Assembly: GCF_030296615.1 (NCBI RefSeq)
Contig: NZ_AP027732.1
Span: 1,550,001 to 1,614,000 of the forward strand
DNA length: 64,000 bases
Direction: 5' to 3'
DNA from: Frondihabitans sucicola
GTDB lineage: Bacteria; Actinomycetota; Actinomycetes; Actinomycetales; Microbacteriaceae
Shown: piece by piece, positions 8,317-17,630 of the stretch
How the letters are laid out: the number at the start of each line of letters is the position of its first letter
Position numbering within the stretch: the stretch's first letter is position 1
The notes under the pieces: generated by a model
Seen by the model: only the letters and a program-made list of their open reading frames with translations
The model's database searches: none
What the model was told of the DNA's origin: nothing
Translations under genes and position numbers: made by a program

Positions 8317-9231
8317 TCAGTGGATCAGGACGACCTTTCCGCGGGCGTGCCGCGTCTCCGTCAGGTCGTGGGCCGCCGCCACGTCGGCGAGGGCGAACGC
8401 TCCCGCGACGGGGATGCGCAACCGAGAGGCGTCGGCGAGGTCGACCGCGGCAGCGAGTGCCGAGACGGCCAACGCGTCGGTCATGCCGCTGGAGAGGTGG
8501 ACGCCGTGCGCCGCCGAGCCCAGGTCGGCGATCGTCACGACGCGATCGGCATCGCCCGCGATGGCGACGAGATCGGGCAGGTCGCCCCCGGCGCAGTCGA
8601 CGACGGCGTCGACACCCTCCGGAGCCAGTTCGCGGATCCGCGCCGCGAGGCCGGGTCCGTAGGTGGTGGGCGTCACACCCAGGGACCGGAGGAATCGGTG
8701 GTTGCCCTCGCTCGCCGTTCCGATGACGGTCGCGCCCCGGGCGACGGCGAACTGGACGACGACAGAACCCGTGCCGCCCGCGGCGCCCTGCACGAGGACG
8801 GTGTCTCCGGCCGTGACGCCCAGCCGATCCAGGACCCGGACCGAGGTCTCGACGGCTCCCGCCGCGCCGCCGGCCTCCTCCCAGCTCCACGAAGACGGTT
8901 TCGGGGCCCACGCGGCGAGGACCACGAAGTCGGCGTTGGCCCCGCGGGCAGCGAACTCGGGCCAGCCGAAGACCTCGTCGCCGATCGCCGTGCCGGCGAC
9001 GTCGGAGCCGACCTCGTCGACGACCCCGGCCGCGTCGAACCCGCTGCGATACGGGAACGTGATCGGCGCGATCTCGCGCATCGCACCGGACCGGAGGCGG
9101 ATCTCGCCGGGGGAGACGCCGGATGCTCTGACCGCGATCCTGATCCGGCCCTTCCCCGCGTGGGGTTCGGTGACCTCGGTGACGCGCGCGACTGCGGAGG
9201 GGCCGTATCCGGTGAACTCGATTGCTCTCAT
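8317..9231 (-). CDS. NADP-dependent quinone oxidoreductase (MDR superfamily)
   Basis: A 304-residue zinc-independent medium-chain dehydrogenase/reductase. The N-terminal GroES-like domain (MRAIEFTGYG start, GVSPGEIRLRSG, GFDAAGVVDEVGSDV near residue 70) is followed by the nucleotide-binding domain with VLVQGAAGGTGSVVVQFA (about residues 143-160). The structural zinc cysteines of alcohol dehydrogenases are absent, as in quinone oxidoreductases. It diverges from a TetR-family gene 48 bases away, the usual arrangement for a regulator and its target, so induction by an electrophilic or quinone-like ligand is plausible. Confidence 0.9.
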   Translation of the reverse strand: MRAIEFTGYGPSAVARVTEVTEPHAGKGRIRIAVRASGVSPGEIRLRSGAMREIAPITFPYRSGFDAAGVVDEVGSDVAGTAIGDEVFGWPEFAARGANADFVVLAAWAPKPSSWSWEEAGGAAGAVETSVRVLDRLGVTAGDTVLVQGAAGGTGSVVVQFAVARGATVIGTASEGNHRFLRSLGVTPTTYGPGLAARIRELAPEGVDAVVDCAGGDLPDLVAIAGDADRVVTIADLGSAAHGVHLSSGMTDALAVSALAAAVDLADASRLRIPVAGAFALADVAAAHDLTETRHARGKVVLIH

Positions 9232-9268
9232 GCGCCGACCGTAACGGAACACCCCGTCCGTTTGGCTA

Positions 9269-9299
9269 AAGTGAGAACGGTGACGAGCCAAGTGAGAAC
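9269..9299. promoter_or_regulatory. direct repeat at the TetR gene start, possible operator
   Basis: AAGTGAGAAC occurs at 9269-9278 and again at 9290-9299, exactly 21 bases apart (two helical turns), at the 5' end of the TetR gene and just upstream of the divergent oxidoreductase gene. It could be a regulator-binding site; it may instead be chance repetition inside the coding start. Confidence 0.35.
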
Positions 9300-9903
9300 C
9301 GCGCAGCGGTCGGACGCCCGCGACAACCGGATCCGTATCCTGAGGGTCGCTCGCGCCGCGTTCGCCGACGAGGGGCTCGACGTCACGATCCGCGAGGTCG
9401 CGCGTCGCTCGGAGGTCGGGGTGGCGACCGTCTACCGACACTTCCCGACCAAGGAAGCGCTGCTCACCGAGGCGTTCGCCGAGCAGCTGGCCTCCTGCCG
9501 CGAGATCGTCGACGAGGGCCTGGCGGCGCGCGACCCGTGGGCCGGGTTCAGCGTCGTGATCGAGAAGCTCATGGCGGTGCACGCCCTCGACAGAGGATTC
9601 GCCCGGGCGTTCACCTCGCAGCTCCCCGAGGCCAGAGACTTCACGGCCGAGCGCGACAGTTCGCTGGTGCGCATGCGCGAACTCGTGCGGCGCGCGAAGA
9701 GCGCAGGATCCCTCCGCCCCGACTTCGTGATCGCCGACGTCGCCCTCGCGCTCATGGCCAACGAGGGGATCCGGGCCGACTCGCCGGCACTCCGCGTGGC
9801 TGCCTCGCGGAGGTTCGCCGCACTGATCCTGCAGTCGTTCCGGGCCGCCCCGGTGGCCTCGCCGCTGCCGCCGGCGCCGCGCCTCCCTCTCGCTCCCCGC
9901 TGA
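9280..9903 (+). CDS. TetR/AcrR family transcriptional regulator
   Basis: About 207 residues. The N-terminal TetR helix-turn-helix is clear: VTIREVARRSEVGVATVYRH followed by FPTKEALLTEAF (about residues 32-65). The remainder is a helical ligand-binding domain of the type that follows FPTKEALL in SbtR-like regulators. The GTG at 9280 was chosen; GTG 9271 and GTG 9292 are also in frame and none has a strong ribosome-binding site. It diverges from the quinone oxidoreductase gene, which it most likely represses together with itself. The C-terminus ends in a Pro/Ala-rich tail. Confidence 0.87.
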   Translation: MTSQVRTAQRSDARDNRIRILRVARAAFADEGLDVTIREVARRSEVGVATVYRHFPTKEALLTEAFAEQLASCREIVDEGLAARDPWAGFSVVIEKLMAVHALDRGFARAFTSQLPEARDFTAERDSSLVRMRELVRRAKSAGSLRPDFVIADVALALMANEGIRADSPALRVAASRRFAALILQSFRAAPVASPLPPAPRLPLAPR

Positions 9904-9915
9904 GCAGACGCAGAA

Positions 9916-9971
9916 GATCCACCTGCTCGCCACCGATCCACTCACGGGAATCGACGTCGAACAGGTGGATC
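9916..9971. terminator. inverted repeat between convergent genes
   Basis: GATCCACCTG (9916-9925) and CAGGTGGATC (9962-9971) are perfect complements separated by 36 bases in the gap between the TetR gene and the convergent binding-protein gene. It is placed where a bidirectional terminator would be expected, although there is no T run. Confidence 0.45.
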
Positions 9972-9982
9972 GCCCGCCAGGA

Positions 9983-11010
9983 TCACTCGTTGGTGATGGG
10001 GAGGCCGGGAGGGTTGATCTCCGACTTCTTCACGGCCTCGTTCGAGAGGTTGTACGCCTTCAGCCACTTCGCGTACTGGCCGTGCTCGATCAGGTAGTTG
10101 ATCGAGTCGGCAAGCGGCTTGTCGAGGCCGTTGCCCTTCTTCGTGGTCGCGGCGATGAGGCCCTGAAGGCTCTCGCCGGCGCCCGAGAACGTGCCGGCGG
10201 TGCGGGTCGGGTTGGCCGACTTCGCCGTCTGCGTGTTCTGGTACGCGACCCCCGGGTTCGGCCCGAAGTACGCGTCGATCTTGCCCGACGCGAGCGCCAG
10301 ATAGGTGGAGTTCGTGTCGGGGTAGTACTTGAGCGACAGCTTCTTGCCCGATGCCTCGAGCTTCTTCTGCCACTCGAGGACGAGCTTCTCCTGGTTCGTG
10401 CCCGCGCTGACGGCGATGGTCAGGCCGGCGAGGTTCTTGTAGTCGCCGTCGAACTCCCAGGTGCTCTTCTTCTCGACCGCGAAGGCGAGGTTGTCCTCGC
10501 GGTAGGAGGCGAAGTCGTACTTCTCCTTGCGCTGCTCGGTGTCGGTGATGTTGGAGAGGCCGACGTCGATGGCGCCGGTGTCGATGCCGACGAAGAGGTT
10601 GTCCCAGGTCGCGGCCTTGACGTTCGGCGTGAGGCCGAGGACGGCTGCGACGAGGCGGCCGAGGTCGGGCTCGGTGCCGGTCTGCGTCTCCTGGTCGGTG
10701 CCGAGGAACGACAGCGGGGGAAGCCGGCGGGCAGGTTGCCGACGCCGATGGTGAGCGTGCCGCTCTTCTTGACGGAGGCGGGCAGCTCGGCGCGGATCTT
10801 CGCGACCTGCGGGACGCTGATGGTGGTCTCGGTGCCGGAGCCGTTGGCGGCCTTGGCGACGGTGACCGACGTCGTCCCCGACTTCGACGCGGTGGTGGCG
10901 TCGCTGCCGGTCGCGGCGGCTCCGGCGCAGCCGGCGAGGGCCCCGACGAGGCCGACGGCGACGACGACCACGGAGGCTCGACGGAGGTGGCGGGAGGTGA
11001 AACGGGACAT
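9983..11010 (-). CDS. ABC transporter substrate-binding lipoprotein, polar amino acid type (apparent frameshift at 10716-10720)
   Basis: Exported solute-binding protein of the SBP_bac_3 family. The N-terminus is a lipoprotein signal with lipobox VGALAGC (Cys28). The domain runs from TLTIGVGNLPAGFP to the ligand-site stretches TWDNLFVGIDTGAIDVGLS and VSAGTNQEKLVLEW, and ends NPPGLPITNE. The reading frame breaks after GNLPAGFP at a C5 run (coding strand); a sixth C restores PLSFLGTDQETQ and a 342-residue protein. It is the last gene of a permease-ATPase-binding protein set that diverges from three flavin monooxygenase genes, so the ligand may be a sulfur-containing amino acid or a related compound rather than an ordinary amino acid. 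Confidence 0.85.
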
Positions 11011-11048
11011 GGTTCTCCTGGTGGTGGTGGGTGCTGTGGTGGGGACGG

Positions 11049-11807
11049 TCAGAGGACGCGACTGAGGAATTCGCGCGTCCGGGGGTGCGAGGGGGTGTCG
11101 AAGATCTCTGCGGGCGTGCCCTGCTCGACGATCACGCCCTCGTCCATGAAGACGACCCGGTCGGCGACCTCGCGGGCGAACCCGATCTCGTGCGTGACGA
11201 CGACGAGGGTGGTGCCGGTGCCGGCGAGCCCCGAGATCACGTCGAGCACCTCGCGGACGAGCTCCGGGTCGAGAGCGGACGTGGGTTCGTCGAAGAGGAT
11301 CAGCTCGGGCTCGAGGACGAGCGCCCTGGCGATGGCGACGCGCTGCTGCTGGCCGCCCGAGAGCTGTCGGGGATAGGCCGCCGCCTTGTCGGCCAGGCCG
11401 ACGCGATCGAGCAGGATCAGCGCCTTCTCGCGCGACTCGGCCACATCGCGGGCCAGCGAGATGGGTGCCTCGGTGACGTTCTCGAGGATGGTCAGGTGGG
11501 GGAACAGGTTGAAGGCCTGGAAGACGAAGCCGATGCGCGAACGCTGGGTGAGGATGTCGCGCTCGTGCAGTTCGACGAACCGGTCGCCCTTCACCTTCAC
11601 GCCGATCAGCTCGCCGGCGACGCGCACGAAGCCCTGGTCGAGCTTCTCGAGGTGGTTGATGGCCCGCAGCAGGGTCGACTTGCCCGAGCCGGAGGGCCCC
11701 AGGATGACGGTCACGCTGCCGCGCGCCACGTCGAGGTCGATGCCGCGAAGGACGGGCTTGTCGCCGAAGGCCTTGGTGGCTCCGCGGATCTCGAGTGCCG
11801 TGCTCAT
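11049..11807 (-). CDS. amino acid ABC transporter ATP-binding protein
   Basis: A 252-residue GlnQ/HisP-type ATPase. Walker A is GPSGSGKST (about residue 35), the Q-loop follows in [11 protein letters not shown], the signature is LSGGQQQR, Walker [13 protein letters not shown] and the switch His in [11 protein letters not shown]. The ATG overlaps the permease stop (ATGA), giving coupled synthesis. It powers import of the ligand of the adjacent binding protein. The spacing from its stop to the binding-protein ATG is 38 bases, so all three are one operon. Confidence 0.94.
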   Translation of the reverse strand: MSTALEIRGATKAFGDKPVLRGIDLDVARGSVTVILGPSGSGKSTLLRAINHLEKLDQGFVRVAGELIGVKVKGDRFVELHERDILTQRSRIGFVFQAFNLFPHLTILENVTEAPISLARDVAESREKALILLDRVGLADKAAAYPRQLSGGQQQRVAIARALVLEPELILFDEPTSALDPELVREVLDVISGLAGTGTTLVVVTHEIGFAREVADRVVFMDEGVIVEQGTPAEIFDTPSHPRTREFLSRVL

Positions 11808-12808
11808 CGGATGGCTCCCGTCGGGCGGCGCGTGCCGACCGCTCTGCGCAGCCGCTGCAGCGGCGTCAACGGCACCTCGCGAGCGGCTCCGCGAGCGTAG
11901 AAGCGCTCGATGTAGTACTGGATGACTCCGATGACGCTCGTGAAGACGAGGTACCAGATCGACGCCACGACGAGCAGCGGGATGATGTCGGTCGGGTACG
12001 TGCTGCCGAGGTTCTGCACGACGCCGAAGAGGTCGAGCAGCGAGACGTAGAAGAGCAGCGAGCTGGCCTGCAGCAGGCCGATGATCTGGTTGACGAACGC
12101 CGGCACGATCGAGCGCAGGGCCTGGGGCAGCAGGATCCGCGTGAACTGGCGTCGGCGCGGGATCCCCAGTGACTTGGCCGCTTCGAGCTGTCCGGCATCG
12201 ACCGACAGCAGACCCGCTCGGACGACCTCCGAGGTGTACGCGATCTGGGCGAGGCTCAGGCCGACGACGCCGAGCGTGAGGTCGGAGAGGACGGACACGG
12301 TCTTCACCTGGAACTGCGGGCCGAACGGGATGCCGATGCCGATCGACGGGTAGAGGTTGCCGAGGTTGTACAGGAAGATCAGCACGAGGATCAGCGGCAG
12401 GGACCGGAAGACCCACACGTAGAGCCAGCTGAGCGACGAGAGCACCGGGTTCTTCGAGAGACGAGCCAGAGCCACCAGGATTCCGCCGGCGAGGCTCACG
12501 ACAGCGCTGATCCCGGTCGCGAGAAGAGTGAGTCGAAGCCCCTTCAGGATCGTGGGGTTGACGATCCACGTTCCGACCTTCGACCACTCCCAGGCGGGGT
12601 TCGTGAAGAGCGTCTGGGCGAAGTTCAGCGCGACGACGACGACGAGAGCCGTGATGATCCAGCGGGCCGGATGACGAAGAGGCCGGATGGGACGCGCTGC
12701 GAACCGCTCGAGCTCCGCGCTGTCCGGGGCGGTCGGAGCGTCGCGTCCGTGATCCGTCCCCGTCGCGGGCACTCTCTCGGTCGAGCGTGACCTCAGGATG
12801 TTCGACAT
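11804..12808 (-). CDS. amino acid ABC transporter permease
   Basis: A 334-residue inner-membrane permease of the HisM/GlnP family. A cytoplasmic N-terminal extension of about 60 residues precedes the first helix ([19 protein letters not shown]); the TMD follows from [21 protein letters not shown] and contains the EAA loop [20 protein letters not shown] that docks on the ATPase. The start was set at ATG 12808 because GAGGAG lies 6 bases upstream; a longer reading upstream is unsupported. First gene of the importer operon, with its promoter in the 188-bp gap shared with the divergent monooxygenase genes. Confidence 0.93.
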   Translation of the reverse strand: MSNILRSRSTERVPATGTDHGRDAPTAPDSAELERFAARPIRPLRHPARWIITALVVVVALNFAQTLFTNPAWEWSKVGTWIVNPTILKGLRLTLLATGISAVVSLAGGILVALARLSKNPVLSSLSWLYVWVFRSLPLILVLIFLYNLGNLYPSIGIGIPFGPQFQVKTVSVLSDLTLGVVGLSLAQIAYTSEVVRAGLLSVDAGQLEAAKSLGIPRRRQFTRILLPQALRSIVPAFVNQIIGLLQASSLLFYVSLLDLFGVVQNLGSTYPTDIIPLLVVASIWYLVFTSVIGVIQYYIERFYARGAAREVPLTPLQRLRRAVGTRRPTGAIR

Positions 12809-12996
12809 CGATGTCTCCTCGGGGACGTGGTCGGCTGGGTGGGCAATCGGTTCGGGTGGAGCATGCCGGTTTTTCGAGGGGCGGCGCGGAATGTGACGAG
12901 TTCTTTCACCGGGTGACGCTGATGTCGTCACGCACTCGCACCGGCGGGGCGACCCGCCTAGCGTGGCCGTGGACCACGTACCGAAAGGGATCTGTG

Positions 12997-14124
12997 ATGA
13001 GCGACCACCTCCGCATCGCAACGGCGCTCGGCGCCTCCGGCTGGCACCCCGGAGCAGCCGGGCTCGACCGAGCCTTCGCGCTCGCCACCTGGCGGGAGCT
13101 CATCGGCACGGCCGAAGGGGCCGGAATCGACTTCGTCACGATCGAGGACTCCTTCGTCCGTCGCGATGCGGGTCACCTCGATGCCCTTCTGATCGCCTCG
13201 GCGGTCGCGCCCTCGACCTCGCGAATCGGTCTCGTGCCCACGGTCACCACGGCGCACACCGAGCCGTTCCACGTCGCCACCGGGCTCCAGACCCTCGATC
13301 ACGCGAGCCGCGGTCGAGGCGGCTGGCGGGTCCAGATCGGTGACGCCCGCGCTGAGGCTCCGCTGTTCGGTCGTCGTGATCCCGACGCCCTGCCCCTCGG
13401 CGACCTGCTCGACGAGGCCGGCGACGTCATCGAGGTCGCCCGACTCCTCTGGGACAGCTGGCAGGACGACGCGGTGATCCGCGACGTCGAGACCGGCCGC
13501 TACTTCGACCGCGACCGCATCCACGGCGCGCACTTCAACGGGCGTTTCTTCGGGGTCGAGGGTGCGTCGATCGTTCCGCGGCCTCCCCAGGGGCAGCTCC
13601 CGGTGACCGTGCTCGCGCACGCCGCCCCGGTGTACGAACTCGCCGCGAGGCACGCGGACGTCGTCTACGTCACCCCGAGCGACGACGGCTCGGCCGCCGC
13701 GCTCCTCGGCGAGGTCCGGGACGCCGAGCACCGCGTCCGTCGCACCGGCGAATCACTTCGGGTCTACGCGGATCTCCTCGTTCTGCTCGGCGACTCCGCC
13801 GCCTCGGCCCGCGACGAGCTCGCGCGCCTCGACGAGGCGGCGGGCGCACCGCTCGCCTCCGACGCCCTCGTCGTCGCGACGACGGCCGACGACCTCGTGA
13901 ACAGGATCGCCGCCTGGCACGCTCTCGGGTACGCCGGGTTCCGGCTGCGTCCGGCCCGCCTTCCGGAGGATCTCGTCCGCATCGGACGCGACGTCCTTCC
14001 TCTGCTCGACGCCGCGGGCCTCCACGGTGCGGGCGACGAGACCGGAACGCTTCGCACCCGGCTCGGGCTGCCAGAAGCCCCCAACCGCTACACCGACTCG
14101 CAGAAGAAGGAGGCCGTCGCGTGA
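12997..14124 (+). CDS. LLM-class flavin-dependent oxidoreductase
   Basis: A 375-residue bacterial luciferase-like monooxygenase beginning MSDHLRIATALG. The TIM-barrel pattern shows GIDFVTIEDSFV, TSRIGLVPTVTTAHTEPFHVA and LDHASRGRGGWRVQIG, typical of FMNH2-dependent enzymes that take reduced flavin from a partner reductase. No flavin reductase gene is next to it. The last bases overlap the next monooxygenase start (GTGA). It opens a three-gene cluster divergent from the ABC importer, suggesting that imported substrate is oxidatively cleaved in the cytosol. Confidence 0.9.
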   Translation: MSDHLRIATALGASGWHPGAAGLDRAFALATWRELIGTAEGAGIDFVTIEDSFVRRDAGHLDALLIASAVAPSTSRIGLVPTVTTAHTEPFHVATGLQTLDHASRGRGGWRVQIGDARAEAPLFGRRDPDALPLGDLLDEAGDVIEVARLLWDSWQDDAVIRDVETGRYFDRDRIHGAHFNGRFFGVEGASIVPRPPQGQLPVTVLAHAAPVYELAARHADVVYVTPSDDGSAAALLGEVRDAEHRVRRTGESLRVYADLLVLLGDSAASARDELARLDEAAGAPLASDALVVATTADDLVNRIAAWHALGYAGFRLRPARLPEDLVRIGRDVLPLLDAAGLHGAGDETGTLRTRLGLPEAPNRYTDSQKKEAVA

Positions 14125-15446
14125 GCGAGAAGCGCCGCATTCACCTGGCAGCCCACATCCCGGGCGTCAACAACACGACGATCTGGAGCGCGCCCGACGC
14201 CGGCAGCCAGATCGACTTCGAGTCGTTCGAACACTTCTCCGCGAACGCCGAGAAAGGTCTCTTCGACTATCTTTTCCTGGCCGAGGGGCTGCGGCTGCGC
14301 GAGCACAAGGGGCGCCTCCACGATCTCGACGTCGCCGGTCGGCCGAGCACCCTCGCGATCCTGTCCGCCATCGCCGGGATCACCGACCACATCGGTCTCG
14401 TCGGCACGCTCAGCTCGACCTTCAACGAGCCGTTCGAGCTGGCGAAGCAGCTCGCGTCGCTCGACCACCTGAGCGGAGGGCGCGCCGGCTGGAACGTCGT
14501 GACGTCGTCCGACGCCTTCCACGGCGCCAACTTCCGCCGTGGCGGCTACCTCGACTTCGCCGAGCGCTACGAGCGCGCGGCCGAGTTCGTCTCGGTCGCC
14601 AAAGAGCTCTGGAACGCCGGGGTCGACGCGCCCGTCTCGCACCACGGCAAGCACTTCGACGTCGAGGGAGACTTCCCCGTCCCGGTGAGCCCGCAGCGGC
14701 ACCCCGTCGTCGTGCAGGCCGGAGACTCCGCCGACGGCCGCAGCTTCGCCGCCCAGCACGCCGAGGTGATCTTCTCGCGGCACAGCGAGTTCGACGCGGC
14801 CAGGGCGTTCTACGACGACGTGAAGGGGCGCCTCGGGCAGTGGGGTCGCGAGGAGGACTCGCTCAAGATCCTGCCCGCCTCGACCTTCGTGCTCGGTGAC
14901 ACGGCCGCCGACGCGGCCGAGAAGGCTCGCGAGACGGCGCTCGCCCAGGTGAGCCCGCAGACGGCGATCGCCTTCGTCGAACAGATCTGGGGCAAGGATC
15001 TGTCGGCGTACGACCCCGACGGACCGCTTCCGGACATCGAGCCGGCCACCGACGTCACCGTCACGCGCGGGCGGGTCCGGCACGAGAATCCCGCCGCGGT
15101 CGCCAAGGCCTGGCGCGAGAAGGCCGACGCGGAGAAGCTCAGCATCCGCGATCTCGTCATCGCGCTGTCGGGGCGTCACAGCTTCATCGGCACGGCGTCT
15201 CAGATCGCCGACGAGATCGACCGCGCCGTGCAGGAGCGTGCCACCGACGGCTTCGTCATCGTCGGAGCGACCAACCCGCACGGCCTGGACGACTTCGTCG
15301 CCGAAGTGATTCCCGAGCTGCAGGAACGCGGCAGCTACCGCACGTCGTACGACGAGGGCGCGACGCTGCGCGAGAATCTCGACCTGCCCCCGCTGGTGCC
15401 CGGCAGCACGTCGCTCGTGCGGACCCCCGTCGGCGCGGCGCAGTGA
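14121..15446 (+). CDS. NtaA/SnaA/DszA-type FMN-dependent monooxygenase
   Basis: A 441-residue luciferase-like enzyme of the nitrilotriacetate monooxygenase group. Characteristic stretches are LAAHIPGVNNTTIWSAPDAG at the N-terminus, DYLFLAEGLRL, GLVGTLSSTFNEPFELAKQL, SGGRAGWNVVTSSDAFHGAN and PVVVQAGDSADGRSFAAQHA. Family members oxidise sulfones, sulfonates, EDTA/NTA or aminopolycarboxylates with FMNH2 and O2. The GTG start overlaps the preceding stop and its own stop overlaps the third monooxygenase, so the three are made together. The substrate is unknown; organosulfur scavenging is the most common role for this arrangement. Confidence 0.92.
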   Translation: MSEKRRIHLAAHIPGVNNTTIWSAPDAGSQIDFESFEHFSANAEKGLFDYLFLAEGLRLREHKGRLHDLDVAGRPSTLAILSAIAGITDHIGLVGTLSSTFNEPFELAKQLASLDHLSGGRAGWNVVTSSDAFHGANFRRGGYLDFAERYERAAEFVSVAKELWNAGVDAPVSHHGKHFDVEGDFPVPVSPQRHPVVVQAGDSADGRSFAAQHAEVIFSRHSEFDAARAFYDDVKGRLGQWGREEDSLKILPASTFVLGDTAADAAEKARETALAQVSPQTAIAFVEQIWGKDLSAYDPDGPLPDIEPATDVTVTRGRVRHENPAAVAKAWREKADAEKLSIRDLVIALSGRHSFIGTASQIADEIDRAVQERATDGFVIVGATNPHGLDDFVAEVIPELQERGSYRTSYDEGATLRENLDLPPLVPGSTSLVRTPVGAAQ

Positions 15447-16888
15447 CCCGCGTACCGCTCTCCGTCCTCGACCTCGTCCCGATCTCCGCCGGGAGCGGCT
15501 CGGCGCAGGCGCTGCGCTCCTCCGTCGATCTGGCGCGGCGAGCCGAGGCTTCCGGATACTCGCGGTACTGGCTGGCAGAGCACCACCTCAACCCGGGCAT
15601 CGCCGGATCGGCACCGCACACTCTGCTGGCAGCACTCGGCGCGTCGACCGATTCCATCCGGCTCGGCACGGCCGTGACCGTTCTCGGCAACTACCGCCCG
15701 ATCCAGGTGGCGGAGGCGTTCGGCACGCTGGCAGGCCTGTTCGGGGAGCGTTTCGACCTCGGCCTGGGGCGCTCCGGGATCCCGCGCTCCGGAACGAGGC
15801 CGGTGGCCCCGGCCGAGCCCGCGGAGCAGGTGACCCGCGTGGTCGACGGTCTCGTCGTCCCGCCCCCGCGCGCCATCGCTTTCGACCGGGAGCGCCTCCG
15901 CGTCCAGTTCGAGCTCCTCGGGCGCACGCCGGGAGACGGGGAGGGATTCGGCCAGCACGTCGAGGCGATCCTCGGCTACCTCGACGGGACGGCACTCGAT
16001 CCGAACGGTGTCCCGCTGCCGGTCCACCCCGCGCAGGGGAGCGGCTTCGACGTCTGGGTCCACGGCTCGACCGCCGGCGAGAGCGCCAGGATCGCCGGAC
16101 GACTCGGCCTGCCCTACGGCGCCAACTATCACGTGGCCCCGTCGTTCGTCGTCGAGTCGGTCGCGGAGTACCGCGCCGACTTCCGGCCCGGGCGCATCAG
16201 CGAGCCGTACGTCGTGGTGTCGGTCGACGCCGTCGTGGCGGAGACCGACGCCCAGGCGGCGAGGGTGGGCCTGGGATACGCCGAGTGGGTCCACTCGATC
16301 CGCTCCGATGCCGGCGCCATCCCGTACCCGGCCCCCGACGACGCCGTCACCGACCCGCGCGGCGCTTTCGACGACGTTCAGGATCGCCTCGACACGCGTT
16401 TCGTGGGAAGCCCCGAGACGGTCGTCGACCGCCTCGAGACCCTTCAGCGCGTCACTCGTGCCGACGAGCTGCTCGTCACCACGATCGCCCACTCCCACGC
16501 GGACCGCGTGCGCTCCTACGAACTGCTCGCCGCCGCCTGGCTCCGGCCCGGGGGTCAGACGGTAGCGGCTCGCTCGGCGGCGGGACGGCGACGGAGGTCG
16601 GCCCGGAGCACGGCGGGCGTCTTGTACGCCATGTCGAGGGCGCTGACATCGGTACCGGGCGGCACGATGGCGTCGATCCGGTCGAGGATCTCGTCGGACA
16701 GGACCAACTCGGAGCCGGTCAGTAGATCGTCGAGCTGCTCCAGCGTGCGGGGCCCCGCGATGGCGCTCGTCACACCGGGGTGCGCGATCGCGAACGCCAT
16801 CGCGAGGTGTGTCATCTTCAGGCCGAACTCGTCGGCCAGCGGGATCAGCTGTTCGACGACGTCGAGCCGACGCTCGTCGGAGAAATAG
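15443..16888 (+). CDS. LLM-class flavin-dependent oxidoreductase (true C-terminus probably near 16550)
   Basis: Third luciferase-like monooxygenase, beginning MTRVPLSVLDLVPISAGSGS, with YSRYWLAEHHLNPGIAGSAP, STDSIRLGTAVTVLGNYRPI and RFDLGLGRSGIP. The family core ends at about residue 372 (RVRSYELLAAAW). Beyond that the frame stays open for another 110 codons, but these are antisense to the aldo/keto reductase gene and look like the high-GC shadow of it. A stop in a neighbouring frame at 16563-16565 just after a G5 run suggests that the natural end is there and that the run length is wrong. Coupled to the second monooxygenase by a 4-base overlap. Confidence 0.82.
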   Translation: MTRVPLSVLDLVPISAGSGSAQALRSSVDLARRAEASGYSRYWLAEHHLNPGIAGSAPHTLLAALGASTDSIRLGTAVTVLGNYRPIQVAEAFGTLAGLFGERFDLGLGRSGIPRSGTRPVAPAEPAEQVTRVVDGLVVPPPRAIAFDRERLRVQFELLGRTPGDGEGFGQHVEAILGYLDGTALDPNGVPLPVHPAQGSGFDVWVHGSTAGESARIAGRLGLPYGANYHVAPSFVVESVAEYRADFRPGRISEPYVVVSVDAVVAETDAQAARVGLGYAEWVHSIRSDAGAIPYPAPDDAVTDPRGAFDDVQDRLDTRFVGSPETVVDRLETLQRVTRADELLVTTIAHSHADRVRSYELLAAAWLRPGGQTVAARSAAGRRRRSARSTAGVLYAMSRALTSVPGGTMASIRSRISSDRTNSEPVSRSSSCSSVRGPAMALVTPGCAIANAIARCVIFRPNSSASGISCSTTSSRRSSEK

Positions 16889-17583
16889 CTGAAGTAGGCG
16901 GCGCGCGTGAGGTCGGTCTGCTGGCCCTTGCGGATCCTGCCGGTCAGCATGCCGCCGGCGAGCGGGCTCCAGACCAGAGTGCCCATCCCGTAGCGCTGGG
17001 CCACGGGCAGGATCTCGCTCTCGATGCCTCGGTTGAGGATCGAGTAAGTGGGCTGCTCGGTGCGGAATCGTTCCAGCCCTCGTCGCTCGGAGACCCACTG
17101 CGCCTCGACCATCTCGGAGGCGGGCATGGCGGACGACCCGATCGCCCGGACCTTGCCGCTGTGGATCAGGTCGCTCAGGGCCGACAGCGTCTCTTCGACA
17201 TCGGTCGACGGGTCGGGGCGGTGGATCTGGTAGAGGTCGATGTAGTCGGTCTGCAGGCGGCGCAGGGAGTTCTCGACCTCCTGGACGATCCAGCGGCGTG
17301 AGTTGCCCTGGTGGTTGGGGTTCTCGTCCATCGGCAGGTTGAGCTTGGTCGCGAGAACGACGTCGTCGCGACGGCCGACGAGGGCCTTGCCGACGATCTC
17401 CTCCGACTCGCCGTGGGAGTACATGTCGGCGGTGTCGACGAAGTTGATGCCGGCGTCGAGGGCCTTGTGGATGATGCGGATCGAGTCGTCGTGGTCGGGG
17501 TTGCCGATCTGGCCGAACATCATGGCGCCGAGCGCATACGGGCTGACCTTGATGCCGGTGCGACCGAGGGTGCGGTATTGCAT
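16555..17583 (-). CDS. aldo/keto reductase
   Basis: A 342-residue NADPH-dependent reductase. The catalytic tetrad is visible: Asp and Tyr in FVDTADMYSHGESE, Lys in VLATKLNLP, His in LYQIHRPDP. The Lys/Arg-rich cofactor stretch appears late as SAIAGPRTLEQLDDLL. It resembles the YajO/AKR12-13 groups, which reduce aldehydes and ketones. It diverges from a TetR gene, and the 109-bp gap carries two near-identical palindromes, so it is almost certainly under that repressor's control. Its 3' end is convergent with the third monooxygenase. Confidence 0.92.
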   Translation of the reverse strand: MQYRTLGRTGIKVSPYALGAMMFGQIGNPDHDDSIRIIHKALDAGINFVDTADMYSHGESEEIVGKALVGRRDDVVLATKLNLPMDENPNHQGNSRRWIVQEVENSLRRLQTDYIDLYQIHRPDPSTDVEETLSALSDLIHSGKVRAIGSSAMPASEMVEAQWVSERRGLERFRTEQPTYSILNRGIESEILPVAQRYGMGTLVWSPLAGGMLTGRIRKGQQTDLTRAAYFSYFSDERRLDVVEQLIPLADEFGLKMTHLAMAFAIAHPGVTSAIAGPRTLEQLDDLLTGSELVLSDEILDRIDAIVPPGTDVSALDMAYKTPAVLRADLRRRPAAERAATV

Positions 17584-17630
17584 GGGAGTCTCCTTCGAGT
17601 ACGGCTCTTCGTGCCGTACGATGAACTAAG

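Noticed and set aside
7450..9903. An 817-codon open frame that looks like an SDR-TetR fusion
   Set aside because: The middle third is antisense to the quinone oxidoreductase gene; the SDR ends at 8285 in another frame and the TetR gene has its own GTG start. Missing base plus high-GC antisense openness explains it.
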